Below are positions 33,767-43,300 of a stretch of 64,000 nucleotides of DNA, piece after piece; within the stretch, counting starts at the first letter, position 1; each line of letters opens with the position of its first letter. The stretch spans positions 186,001-250,000 of the forward strand of contig NZ_CAJGBN010000012.1 of assembly GCF_904426505.1 (NCBI RefSeq), in the 5' to 3' direction. The DNA is from Rubrivivax sp. A210. GTDB lineage: Bacteria > Pseudomonadota > Gammaproteobacteria > Burkholderiales > Burkholderiaceae_C. The position numbers were made by a program, and so were the translations under genes. Under the pieces are notes generated by a model. That model saw only the letters and a program-made list of their open reading frames with translations, did not search any database and had not been told where the DNA came from.

Positions 33767-34621
33767 ATGAAATTCCAAGGCTCGGACCAGTACGTCGCCA
33801 CGCCCGATCTGATGCTGGCCGTCAACGCCGCCGTCACCCTCAAGCGCCCGCTGCTCGTCAAGGGCGAACCCGGCACCGGCAAGACCATGCTGGCCGAGGA
33901 AGTGGCCCGCGCGCTGAACATGCCGCTGCTGCAGTGGCACATCAAGAGCACGACCAAGGCGCAGCAAGGCCTCTACGAATACGACGCCGTGAGCCGGCTG
34001 CGCGACAGCCAGCTGGCGGGCGTCGAAGGCGGGGACAAGGTCAAGAACATCCACAACTACATCGTCAAGGGCGTGCTGTGGCAGGCCTTCACGGCCGAAC
34101 AGCCGGTGGCGCTGCTGATCGACGAGGTCGACAAGGCCGACATCGAGTTTCCCAACGACCTGCTGCGCGAACTCGACCGCATGGAGTTCTACGTCTACGA
34201 GACGCGCGAGCTGGTGCAGGCGCGCCACCGGCCGCTGGTCTTCATCACCAGCAACAACGAGAAGGAACTGCCCGACGCCTTCCTGCGCCGCTGCTTCTTC
34301 CACTACATCAAGTTCCCCGACGCCGACACCATGCGCGCCATCGTCGACGTGCATTTCCCCGGCCTCAAGCGCGAGCTGCTGGCGGCGGCGATGAAGACCT
34401 TCTACGACGTGCGCAACCTGCCCGGGCTGAAGAAGAAGCCATCGACGAGCGAGCTGCTCGACTGGCTCAAGCTGCTGGTGGCCGAGGACATTCCGCTCGA
34501 GGCGCTGCAGAGCAAGGATGACAAGGTCGCGGTGCCGCCCCTGGTGGGCGCCCTGCTCAAGAACGAGCAGGACGTGACGCTGTTCGAGAAGCTGGTCTTC
34601 ATGCAGAAGCACGGACGCTGA
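33767..34621 (+). CDS. MoxR-family AAA+ ATPase
   Basis: The 284-residue ATPase has a Walker A motif GEPGTGKT at residues 33-40, Walker B ALLIDEVDKAD and sensor 1 VFITSNNEKELPDAFLRRC. MoxR proteins act as chaperones or metal-insertion factors together with a VWA-domain partner. The likely partner is encoded at 37353, separated by two inserted genes. The stop overlaps the next start codon by one base (TGATG). Confidence 0.93.
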   Translation: MKFQGSDQYVATPDLMLAVNAAVTLKRPLLVKGEPGTGKTMLAEEVARALNMPLLQWHIKSTTKAQQGLYEYDAVSRLRDSQLAGVEGGDKVKNIHNYIVKGVLWQAFTAEQPVALLIDEVDKADIEFPNDLLRELDRMEFYVYETRELVQARHRPLVFITSNNEKELPDAFLRRCFFHYIKFPDADTMRAIVDVHFPGLKRELLAAAMKTFYDVRNLPGLKKKPSTSELLDWLKLLVAEDIPLEALQSKDDKVAVPPLVGALLKNEQDVTLFEKLVFMQKHGR

Positions 34622-35214
34622 TGGCCTGGCCCGATGCGGTGACGCTCACCGGGCCGCATGCGCGGCTCGAACCCCTCTCGCCCGCCCACCATGAGGGCCT
34701 GTGCACCGCCACACGCGACGGCGAGCTGTGGAAGCTCTGGTACACGGCTGTGCCCGCGCCCGAGGGCATGGCCTCCGAGATCGCCCGCCGGCTGGCACTG
34801 CAGGCCGCCGGATCCATGCTGCCCTTCACGGTGTTCGACGCCACCGGAACCATCGTCGGCATGACCACCTACATGAACATCGACGCCGTGCACCGCCGCG
34901 TCGAGATCGGCAGCACCTGGACCGCCGCCGGCGCCCAGCGCGGCCCGCTCAACACCCAGTGCAAGCGCCTGCTGCTGGGCCACGCCTTCGAGGCGCTGGA
35001 CTGCATCGCGGTGGAGTTCCGCACCCACCGCCTCAACACCCAGAGCCGGCGCGCCATCGAGCGCCTGGGCGCCCAGCTCGACGGCATGCTGCGCGCCCAC
35101 CAGCGCAGCCCCAACGGCACGCTGCGCGACACTGCCGTCTACAGCATCACCGCGGCCGAATGGCCTGCGGTCAAGGCCCATCTCGACTGGCAGCTGGCCA
35201 AACCGCGTTCATAG
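34621..35214 (+). CDS. GNAT-family N-acetyltransferase (RimJ/RimL-like)
   Basis: The 197-residue protein has the GNAT layout of the RimJ/RimL/ribosomal-alanine branch: LTGPHARLEPLSPAHHEGL at the start, a TVFDATGTIVGMTTYMNID beta strand pair, RRVEIGSTW, and NTQSRRAIERLGAQLDGMLR as the acetyl-CoA-binding and final helix. The substrate (protein N-terminus, amino acid or drug) is unknown. Its ATG overlaps the MoxR stop, so the two are co-translated. Confidence 0.88.
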   Translation: MAWPDAVTLTGPHARLEPLSPAHHEGLCTATRDGELWKLWYTAVPAPEGMASEIARRLALQAAGSMLPFTVFDATGTIVGMTTYMNIDAVHRRVEIGSTWTAAGAQRGPLNTQCKRLLLGHAFEALDCIAVEFRTHRLNTQSRRAIERLGAQLDGMLRAHQRSPNGTLRDTAVYSITAAEWPAVKAHLDWQLAKPRS

Positions 35215-35244
35215 CCGATTCGGCCGCTCCCGGAGACTGCATCC

Positions 35245-37284
35245 ATGGCCCGCAAGAAGCCCATCACCGTCGAAGACCTGTGGCAGATCGAGCGCCTGGG
35301 CGTGCCCAGCCTCTCGCCCGACGGCGCGCAAGCCGTGGTGGCACTGTCGCGCCACTCGATGGAAGAGAACAAGGCCGCCTCGTCGCTGTGGCTGCTGTCA
35401 ACCCTGGGCGGCCGGCCTCGGCCGCTGACGCACTGCGGCGACAAGGACGGCGCGCCGCGCTGGAGCCCCCACGGCGACCTCATCGCCTTTACCGCCAAGC
35501 GCGAGCAGCAAGGCCGCAAGGACGACGAGAGCCAGCTCTACCTGATCGCCCCCGACGGCGGCGAAGCCCGCCGCGCCGCCGAGGTGGCCACCGGCGTCGA
35601 GGCCTTCCGCTGGTGCCCCGAGGGCCGGCGCATCGTCTTCGTCTCCTGGGTCTGGCCGGGCCTGAAGGGCGCCAAGACCCAGGCCGCCGCGCACAAGGCC
35701 TGGAAGGAGCGCAAGGAGACCGGCTGCGCTACCAGCGAAGCGCAATACCGCCACTGGGACCGCACCCTGCCGCCCGGCCGCGTGGCCCACCTGCACCTGC
35801 TGGAGCTGGGCCGCGGCAACGCGCCGGCCAAGGTGCGCGATCTCTTCGAGGGCACGGCCTTCGAGCTGGGCCGCGCCGACCCCGACGCCAACCACTTCGA
35901 CATCAGCCCCGACGGAAGGCGCCTGGTCTTCGCCTTCGACCCCGCGCCCGAGAAGCGCGGCGACGGCCGCTTCGCGCTGGCCGAAATGGACATCGCCAGC
36001 CGCAAGGTGACGGTGATCGCACGCGATGCCGAATGGGACTTCGCCACGCCGCGCTACAGCCCGGCCGGCGACCGCATCGCCTTCACCGCCAGTCACCAGC
36101 AGCGCAAGCACACCATGCCGGCCCAGCTGGCGGTGTGGGAGCGTGACGGCGGCGCCTGGGAAGTGCAGAGCGCCGAGTGGGACCACGAAGTGCACGCGCC
36201 GCTGCAGTGGGAAGACGACGGCCAGGCCCTGCTCTTCTGCGCCGAGCAAAAGGGCCGCAACCATCTGTGGCGTTTCGACCTGCCCGACCGCCGCGCCGAG
36301 GTGGTGGTGGCCGGCGGCTGGGTGGGCGGCTTCGACAAGGCCGCCGGCACCCTGGTGACGCTGGCCGACAGCGCCCTGCACCCGGCGCAGATCAGCGTGT
36401 ACGCGGCCGGCCAGGCGCCACAGCGCATCGAGAGCTTCAACGACGAGCTGATGGACAAGCTGTCGCTGGGCCAGGTCGACGAGGTCTGGTTCGAAGGCGC
36501 ACGCGCCCTGCCCGATGCCACCGCGGGCGACCCGGTGCAGATGTGGCTGGTCTACCCGCCCGGCTTCGACCCCAAGAAGAAGTACCCGGTGCTGCACAAC
36601 ATCCACGGCGGGCCGCACACCGGGCCCGGCGACAACTGGCACTACCGCTGGAACACCCAGGTCTTCGCGGCCCAGGGCTATGTCGTGGCCAGCGTCAACT
36701 ACCACGGCTCCTCGGGCTTCGGGTACGCCTTCCTCGACAGCATCACGCACCGCTGGGGCGAGTTGGAACTGCAGGACATCGAGGCCAGCACCGACTGGCT
36801 GCTGAAGAAGCGCTGGGTCGACAGGAAGCGCGTCTTCGCCGCCGGCGGCAGCTATGGCGGCTACATGGTGGCCTGGATGAACGGCCATGTCGCGCCCGGC
36901 CGCTACCAGGCCTACATCTGCCACGCCGGCTGCTTCGACTGGGTGGGCATGTTCGCCGACGACGCCTGGGTCTGGCATGCCAAGGAACTGGGCGCCTGGT
37001 ACTGGGACGACATGGCGCGCCTGCTGGCGCAGAGCCCGCATGCCTTTGCCGGCGCGATGGCGACGCCGACGCTGGTGATCCATGGCGCGCTCGACTACCG
37101 CGTGCCCGACGCCCAGGGCCTGGCCTACTACAACACGCTCAAGGCACGCGGCATCGACGCGCGGCTGCTGTGGTTTCCGGACGAAAACCACTGGGTGCTC
37201 AAGCCGCGCAACAGCCGCCAGTGGTACGGCGAGTTCTTCGCCTGGCTGGCCCGCCACGACAAGGGCCCCCCAAAGGCGGGCTGA
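35245..37284 (+). CDS. S9-family peptidase (prolyl oligopeptidase / acylaminoacyl-peptidase type)
   Basis: The 679-residue serine peptidase has an N-terminal WD40-like beta-propeller (about 20-400, with repeated SPDG/SPxGD strands) and a C-terminal alpha/beta hydrolase domain. The catalytic triad reads Ser536 (GGSYGGYM), Asp617 (HGALDYRVP) and His649 (DENHWV). No signal peptide is seen, so it is cytoplasmic. Such enzymes cleave short peptides. It has a 30-nt gap after the GNAT gene and stands between the MoxR and VWA genes, with no known functional link. Confidence 0.94.
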   Translation: MARKKPITVEDLWQIERLGVPSLSPDGAQAVVALSRHSMEENKAASSLWLLSTLGGRPRPLTHCGDKDGAPRWSPHGDLIAFTAKREQQGRKDDESQLYLIAPDGGEARRAAEVATGVEAFRWCPEGRRIVFVSWVWPGLKGAKTQAAAHKAWKERKETGCATSEAQYRHWDRTLPPGRVAHLHLLELGRGNAPAKVRDLFEGTAFELGRADPDANHFDISPDGRRLVFAFDPAPEKRGDGRFALAEMDIASRKVTVIARDAEWDFATPRYSPAGDRIAFTASHQQRKHTMPAQLAVWERDGGAWEVQSAEWDHEVHAPLQWEDDGQALLFCAEQKGRNHLWRFDLPDRRAEVVVAGGWVGGFDKAAGTLVTLADSALHPAQISVYAAGQAPQRIESFNDELMDKLSLGQVDEVWFEGARALPDATAGDPVQMWLVYPPGFDPKKKYPVLHNIHGGPHTGPGDNWHYRWNTQVFAAQGYVVASVNYHGSSGFGYAFLDSITHRWGELELQDIEASTDWLLKKRWVDRKRVFAAGGSYGGYMVAWMNGHVAPGRYQAYICHAGCFDWVGMFADDAWVWHAKELGAWYWDDMARLLAQSPHAFAGAMATPTLVIHGALDYRVPDAQGLAYYNTLKARGIDARLLWFPDENHWVLKPRNSRQWYGEFFAWLARHDKGPPKAG

Positions 37285-37352
37285 TCCCCGGCCGCGCCGT
37301 CGCTGGAGGGTCCGCAACGGCACAATGCGCCCACAAGCCCATCGCGCCCGCC

Positions 37353-38525
37353 ATGCTCATCGACTTCTTCTACACGCTGCGTTCGGCCAAGCTCAAGGTG
37401 TCGGTGAAGGAATTCCTGATGCTGCTCGAGGCCATGAAGGCGGGCGTGGCCGGCACTTCGGTCGACGACTTCTACTACCTGGCGCGCGCCTCGCTGGTCA
37501 AGGACGAGGCGCATTTCGACAAGTTCGACCGCGCCTTCGCCGCCTACTTCAAGGGCGTGGAGCTGCTCACCGACTTCACGCAGGAACTGCCGCTCGAATG
37601 GCTGCGCAAGACGCTCGAGCTCGAGCTGAGCGAGGCCGACAAAGCCGCCATCGAGAAGATGGGCTGGGACGAGCTGATGGAAACGCTGAAGAAGCGCTTC
37701 GAAGAGCAGAAAGAGCGCCACGAAGGCGGCAGCAAGATGATAGGCACGGGCGGCACCAGCCCCTTCGGCGCCTACGGCGTTAACCCGCAGGGCATACGCA
37801 TAGGCCAGGACAAGAGCCGCAACAAGAGCGCGGTAAAGGTGTGGGACCAGCGCGCCTACAAGGACTACGACGACACCAAGGAACTGGGCACGCGCAACAT
37901 CAAGGTGGCGCTGCGCCGGCTGCGCCGCTTTGCGCGCGAGGGCGCGGCCGATGAGCTGGACCTGGACGACACCATCCACAGCACCGCCGCCAACGCCGGC
38001 ATGCTGGACATCAAGATGGTGCCCGAGCGCCACAACCGCGTGAAGGTGCTGTTGCTGATGGACGTGGGCGGCACAATGGACGAGCACATCCACCGCGTCG
38101 AAGAGCTGTTCAGCGCCACCAAGACCGAGTTCAAGCACCTTGAGTTCTATTACTTCCACAACTGCGTCTACGACTTCATGTGGAAGAACAACAAGCGCCG
38201 CTTCAGCGAGAAGCACCCCACCTGGGACGTGATCCGCAAGTACAACAAGGACTACAAGCTCATCTTCGTCGGCGACGCCACCATGAGCCCCTACGAAGTC
38301 CTGCAGCCCGGCGGCAGCGTCGAATACAACAACGAGGAGCCGGGCGCGGCCTGGCTGCAGCGCCTGACCCAGGCCTTTCCGCGCTTTGCCTGGATCAATC
38401 CCGAGCCCCAGGGCGTGTGGCAGTACCGCCAAAGCATCTCCATCGTGCAGCAGCTGATGAACCAGCGCATGTTCCCGCTCACGCTGGCAGGGCTTGAAGG
38501 CGCGATGCGCTTGCTCAGCAAATGA
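37353..38525 (+). CDS. VWA-domain protein (CoxE-like)
   Basis: The 390-residue protein has a helical N-terminal part and a C-terminal von Willebrand A domain of the CoxE type. The metal-site motif is DVGGTM at 237-242, where canonical MIDAS has DxSxS; Gly in place of the first Ser is usual in this subgroup. It ends with a helix bundle typical for MoxR partners. A linker of about 40 residues contains GTGGTSPFGAYGVNPQGIRIG. Its role would be substrate recruitment for the MoxR ATPase. CACAAT lies 33-28 nt upstream of the ATG as a -10 candidate. The stop overlaps the tamA start by 4 nt. Confidence 0.9.
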   Translation: MLIDFFYTLRSAKLKVSVKEFLMLLEAMKAGVAGTSVDDFYYLARASLVKDEAHFDKFDRAFAAYFKGVELLTDFTQELPLEWLRKTLELELSEADKAAIEKMGWDELMETLKKRFEEQKERHEGGSKMIGTGGTSPFGAYGVNPQGIRIGQDKSRNKSAVKVWDQRAYKDYDDTKELGTRNIKVALRRLRRFAREGAADELDLDDTIHSTAANAGMLDIKMVPERHNRVKVLLLMDVGGTMDEHIHRVEELFSATKTEFKHLEFYYFHNCVYDFMWKNNKRRFSEKHPTWDVIRKYNKDYKLIFVGDATMSPYEVLQPGGSVEYNNEEPGAAWLQRLTQAFPRFAWINPEPQGVWQYRQSISIVQQLMNQRMFPLTLAGLEGAMRLLSK

Positions 38526-40363
38526 GGCGGGCCGCCGCGGTGGCGGCCTGGATCGCACGGTCCTTTGCACTGGCCGCGGCTCTGGCCCTGGGTGGCTGCG
38601 CCACGGTCAACAACGCACTTGACGCCGTCGGCGTCGGCGCCCCCCAGCCGCCCGCGCCACCGCCGCTGCTGCGCGTGGACTTCGACGCACCGCCCGAGCT
38701 CAAGCCCCTGCTCGAACAACACCTCGACCTGGTGCGCCTGGGCCACCTGGCGCGCGCCGACATCGATGACACCGAGTGGCAGCGCCTGATCGACGCCGCC
38801 CCGGCCCAGGTGCGCGAGCTGCTGCAGACCGAAGGCCATTTCAAGCCCGATGTCAAGCTCGAGCGCCCCGAGTCGGCCGCCGTGCGCTTGCTCGTCAAGC
38901 CGGGCCCGCAGGCCACCATTGCGCGCTTCAATCTTGAGGCCGAAGGGGCGCTAGGCCGCGACGCCGCCGCTGGTGACGCCGACGCGCAGGCCCTGCTGGC
39001 CCAGTTGCGCGGCAGCTGGGAGCTGCCGGTGGGCAGCGCCTTCCGCAACGCCGCCTGGAGCGACGCCAAGTCGGCCACGCTGGCACGCCTGCGCGCCGCC
39101 GGCTATGCCACCGCGGCCTGGCTGGGCACGGGCGCTGAGGTCGATGTCGAGGCCGACACCGTGCGCCTCTTCGCCGTCGTCGACAGCGGGCCGCTGTTCC
39201 GCTTCGGCCGCCTCGAGGTCGAAGGCCTGGAGCGCCAGGACGAGAAGACGGTGCGCAACCTGCTCGGCGCACGCGAAGCAACACCCTTGAGCGAGGCCCG
39301 GCTGCTGGACTTTCAGGAGCGCCTGCAGAAATCGGGCCTGTTCGAGAGCATCGGCGTCACCCTCGACACCGACCCGGCCCAGGCCAACCAGGCGCGCGTG
39401 CTGGTGAAGCTGCGCGAATCGGCGTTGCAGGTCTACACCTTCGGCATCGGCGTCAGCGCCAACACCGGCCCGCGCGCCTCGGTCGAGCATCTCTACCGCC
39501 GCGTCTTCGGCTACCCGGCCTCGTCAAGGCTGAAGATCGAGGTCGGCAAGAAGCGCCAGGCCTGGGACGGCGAGATCAGCTCGCACGCGCTCGACGGCCT
39601 GCACCGCAACCTGGTGGGCGCCGCGGTCGAGCGCCTGGCCTCCAGCACCGACGTCGTGCTCTCGCAGCGCGCCCGTGTCGGCCGCGCCCAGGATACGCAG
39701 CGCTTCGAACGCCTGTACTTCGTCGAGGCCGAGCGCTCGCGCCGCACAACCGACACCTCCGATCCGAACAAGGCCTTCGCGCTCTCGCTCAATGCGCGCG
39801 GCGGCTGGCGCGAGCTCGACAGCCTGGTGCTGCCCACCCAGGGGGGCAGCCTCTCGGTGCAACTGGGCGTCGGGCGCTCGCACGGCACCGACGCCGTGGC
39901 CGGCTATTTCCAGCGCGCCTACGGCAAGCTCACGGTCTACCAACCCCTGGGCCAGAGCTGGTACGGCCAGGCTCGGGTCGAAGCCGGCCAGGTCTTTCTG
40001 CGCAGCAACATGGTGGTTACCGAATCGCAGCAGTGGCGCGCCGGCGGCGACGATTCGGTGCGCGGCTACGGCTACCGCAGCCTCGGGCCCGTCGTCGATG
40101 GCGTGGTCGGCAGCGGCAACGCCATCTTCACCAGCAGCGTCGAGCTGGCGCGTCCCTTTTCCAATGCCCTGCCCTCGGTGTGGGGCGCGGTCTTCGTCGA
40201 CGCCGGCAATGTCGCCGACCGCCTGGGCAACATCAGGCCGGTGGTCGGCTATGGCGTGGGCGTGCGCTGGCGCAGCCCGGTGGGGCCGCTGCGGCTGGAC
40301 TATGCCTATGGCCGCGAGGTGCGCCAGTCGCGCTTTCACTTCAGCGTCGGAATTTCCTTCTGA
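38522..40363 (+). CDS. tamA: TamA-like outer-membrane assembly protein (Omp85 family), putative lipoprotein
   Basis: The 613-residue protein has N-terminal POTRA domains (about 45-330; FRFGRLEVEGLERQDEKTVRNLLG is a typical POTRA) and a 16-strand Omp85 barrel ending in an aromatic, FHFSVGISF. The barrel lock motif reads DDSVRGYGYRSLGP. With TamB it assembles autotransporters and other outer-membrane proteins. The N-terminus (positively charged, hydrophobic core, LALGGC with Cys26) looks like a lipoprotein signal, unlike E. coli TamA. It overlaps the VWA gene upstream and tamB downstream, and all three are probably one transcript. Confidence 0.9.
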   Translation: MRRAAAVAAWIARSFALAAALALGGCATVNNALDAVGVGAPQPPAPPPLLRVDFDAPPELKPLLEQHLDLVRLGHLARADIDDTEWQRLIDAAPAQVRELLQTEGHFKPDVKLERPESAAVRLLVKPGPQATIARFNLEAEGALGRDAAAGDADAQALLAQLRGSWELPVGSAFRNAAWSDAKSATLARLRAAGYATAAWLGTGAEVDVEADTVRLFAVVDSGPLFRFGRLEVEGLERQDEKTVRNLLGAREATPLSEARLLDFQERLQKSGLFESIGVTLDTDPAQANQARVLVKLRESALQVYTFGIGVSANTGPRASVEHLYRRVFGYPASSRLKIEVGKKRQAWDGEISSHALDGLHRNLVGAAVERLASSTDVVLSQRARVGRAQDTQRFERLYFVEAERSRRTTDTSDPNKAFALSLNARGGWRELDSLVLPTQGGSLSVQLGVGRSHGTDAVAGYFQRAYGKLTVYQPLGQSWYGQARVEAGQVFLRSNMVVTESQQWRAGGDDSVRGYGYRSLGPVVDGVVGSGNAIFTSSVELARPFSNALPSVWGAVFVDAGNVADRLGNIRPVVGYGVGVRWRSPVGPLRLDYAYGREVRQSRFHFSVGISF

Positions 40364-43300
40364 TGGCAGAAGCGGCCCCCGCTCCACCGCCGCCCGGGCC
40401 ACCGGCTCCGCCCGGGCCGCTGGGCCTGTGCCTGCAGCTGCTGTCCATGCCGGCCCTGGTGCTGCTGCTGCTGGCCCTGGTGGCGGGCGCAGGCTATGCC
40501 GGCGCACGCTGGCTGCTGGCCAGCGACGAAGGCGCGCGCTGGCTGCTGGCCCACCAGCCCTGGGTGGAAGCCCGCGGCTTCGAGGGCAGCCTGCTGGGCG
40601 GCCAGTGGCGGGCCGAACGGCTGGTGGTGCGCTGGGCCGGTGGCCAGCAGTCGGCCACCCTCGAAGGCCTGGACGCCGGGGGCATGGCCTGGCAATGGCG
40701 GCCTCCAGGCCAGGGCTGGGTCGGGCTCGGTATCGAGCAGCTCACCGTCAAGCGCATCGTCGTCGACACCGGCCCCAGCAACGACCTGCCGCTGGTGGCG
40801 CCGCGCGACCTGGGCCTGCCCTTCAGCCTGCGCCTGGCCGAGGGCCGCGTCGAGCAACTGGTGGTCGACCGCTATGCGCCGGTGCAAGGCCTCGTGGTCG
40901 CCGAGCTGGCGCTGGAAGGGCGTGCCGGCGCACCGCACCGCGTGATCAGTGCCAGCGCCCAGTGGCAGGGCCTGGCCATCACGGCCGGCGCGGCCATCGC
41001 CCACGAGGCGCCGCTGGCAGTGACGCTGGATGCCACGCTGCGGCCACTGGCCGGCGGCGACGCCCCCGCCTGGGCCGCGGTGCTGCGCGGGCGCGGCCCG
41101 CTGGCACGGCTGGCGGCCAGCGCGGTGCTGCGCGGCGTGCCCCAAGGCGGGCGCGAGGCGCCGGCGGCCGATCTGCGCGCCACGCTGCGGCCCTTCGAGG
41201 CCTGGCCCATGGACGCCCTGCACGCCGAGACCCAGGCCCTGGACCTCTCGGCACTCGCCACCCAGCTGCCGCAGACGCGCCTTTCCGGCCACATCGATCT
41301 GGCCGCGCCCGCCTTGGCAGCGCCGACGCGCGCCACGGTGCAGATAACGAATTCCCAGCCCGGGCGCTGGAACGAGCGCCGCCTGCCGCTGCGCCGCCTG
41401 ACGGCCGAACTTCGCGGCCAGCTCGACCGCCACGACCGCATCGAGGTGCAGAGCTTCGCGCTCGATCTGGCCGACGCCACGCGCACCGCCGGCCGCCTGC
41501 GCGGCAGCGCCACCTGGCACGGCCCGCTGCTCGAGTTCAAGGCCCGGCTCGACGAGCTGGCGCCGCAGCGCCTGGACGGCCGCGCCGCGGCCCTGCTGCT
41601 CAGCGGCCCCGTCGAAGCCCGCCTGCGCGGCCTGCCTTCGCCCGACCCGGCTGCCACGGCCAGCGCAACGCCGCTGCACATCGACTGGCGCCTGGACCTC
41701 GAAGGCCGCTTCGAGGCCGCGCCGCAGCCGGTGCGCCTGGCGATGGAAGGCAGCGCCGACGACCAGCGGCTCGAACTGAAGTCCGTGCGCGCCAGTGCCG
41801 GCCCGGCCAGCGCCACCATGAAGGCGCTGCTGCAGCGCGTGGCGCGCAAGGACTGGCAGCTCGAGACCCAGGGCAACCTGGTCGACTTCGACCCGCTGGC
41901 CTGGTGGCCGGGCGAAGCCGGTTCGGTCTGGCGCAACACACGCCATCGCCTATCGGCCGACTGGCAGTTCGGCCTGCGCCTGCCCGCCGATGCCGACCGC
42001 CTGCCGGCGCTGGCTCTGGCCCAGCGCGCGGTAGGCAATGGCAGCCTGCGCATCCACGATTCGCTGCTGGCCGGCGTGCCGCTGGCCGGCGAGCTGGCCC
42101 TGGGCTACACCCAGACGGCGGCGCCGACGCCGGCCTCGCTGCGCGCCGATCTGCGCCTGGGCGGCAACCAGCTCACGCTGGACGGCCGGGGCGACCCCAC
42201 CGGCCCCGGCGCAGCCGACCACCTGCGCCTGGACATCAAGGCCGAAAGGCTCAATGCGCTGGCGCCGCTGGCGCGCCTGCACCCGGTGCTGGCCGACTGG
42301 ATGCCGCGCCAGGGCACGGTGCAGGCCGGCATCGCCGCCGATGGCCGCTGGCCGGCGCTGCGCAGCGAAGGCAATGCCTATGTCGCGCAGCTGGCCGCGG
42401 GCTCACTGCAGCTGGCGCGCGGCCAGGCCGCCTGGCGCATGGACGGCAGCGGCAACCAGCCGCTGTCGCTGCTGCTCGACCTGGCCGGCCTGCAGCTTGG
42501 CAACCAGCGCGCCGATCACCTGCGCGCCGAACTGCGCGGCACGCTGGCCGACCACCGCATCGAGCTTTCGGGTGCGCTGCCGCTGCTGCCACCCAGCGCC
42601 GCCGTGCGCCTGCTGGGCGTGCAAGCACAGTCGGGCACACGCGCGCAGCTGCAGGCCCAGGGCGGCTGGGAGCGTGACGCGGCCGGCGGCGGCCGCTGGC
42701 GGGCCCGCATCGAGCGCCTGGCCGTCGGCTCCTGGGACGGCAGCGTCGGCGACGCGCCCTCGGCCTCCAACTGGGCCGAGGCGCGCGGCCTGCGCGCCGA
42801 ACTGCAGTTCGGCGCCGACGGCAGCCTGGCCACGCTGCGCGCCGATGCCGGCCGCCTGCAGCTGACCGACGCGCTGGCGCTGCGCTGGGACGAGGTGCGC
42901 GCCGACCTGCGCGGCGAGCACGCGCGGATCGACCTGCACGCCAACATCGAGCCCTTCGCGCTGGCACCGCTGCTGGCGCGGCTGCAGCCGACCATGGGCT
43001 GGCAGGGTGACATGCGGCTGGCAGCACGCGTCGACATCAGCGCCGCCGAGCGCTTCTCGGCCGACCTGGTGTTCGAGCGCAGCGAAGGCGACCTGCACGT
43101 CGACGGGCCCGACGGGCTGCAACTGCTGGGTCTGACCGACCTGCGCGTCAAGGTGGCCGTACACGACGGCGAATGGGTCGTCACGCCGCAGTTCAGAGGC
43201 CGCAGCCTGGGCGACATCGGCGGCACGCTGCGCGTCCACAGCAGCCCTGAGCGGCGCTGGCCCGCGCCCGAAGACCGCATCGAGGGCGAGGTGCAGGCGC

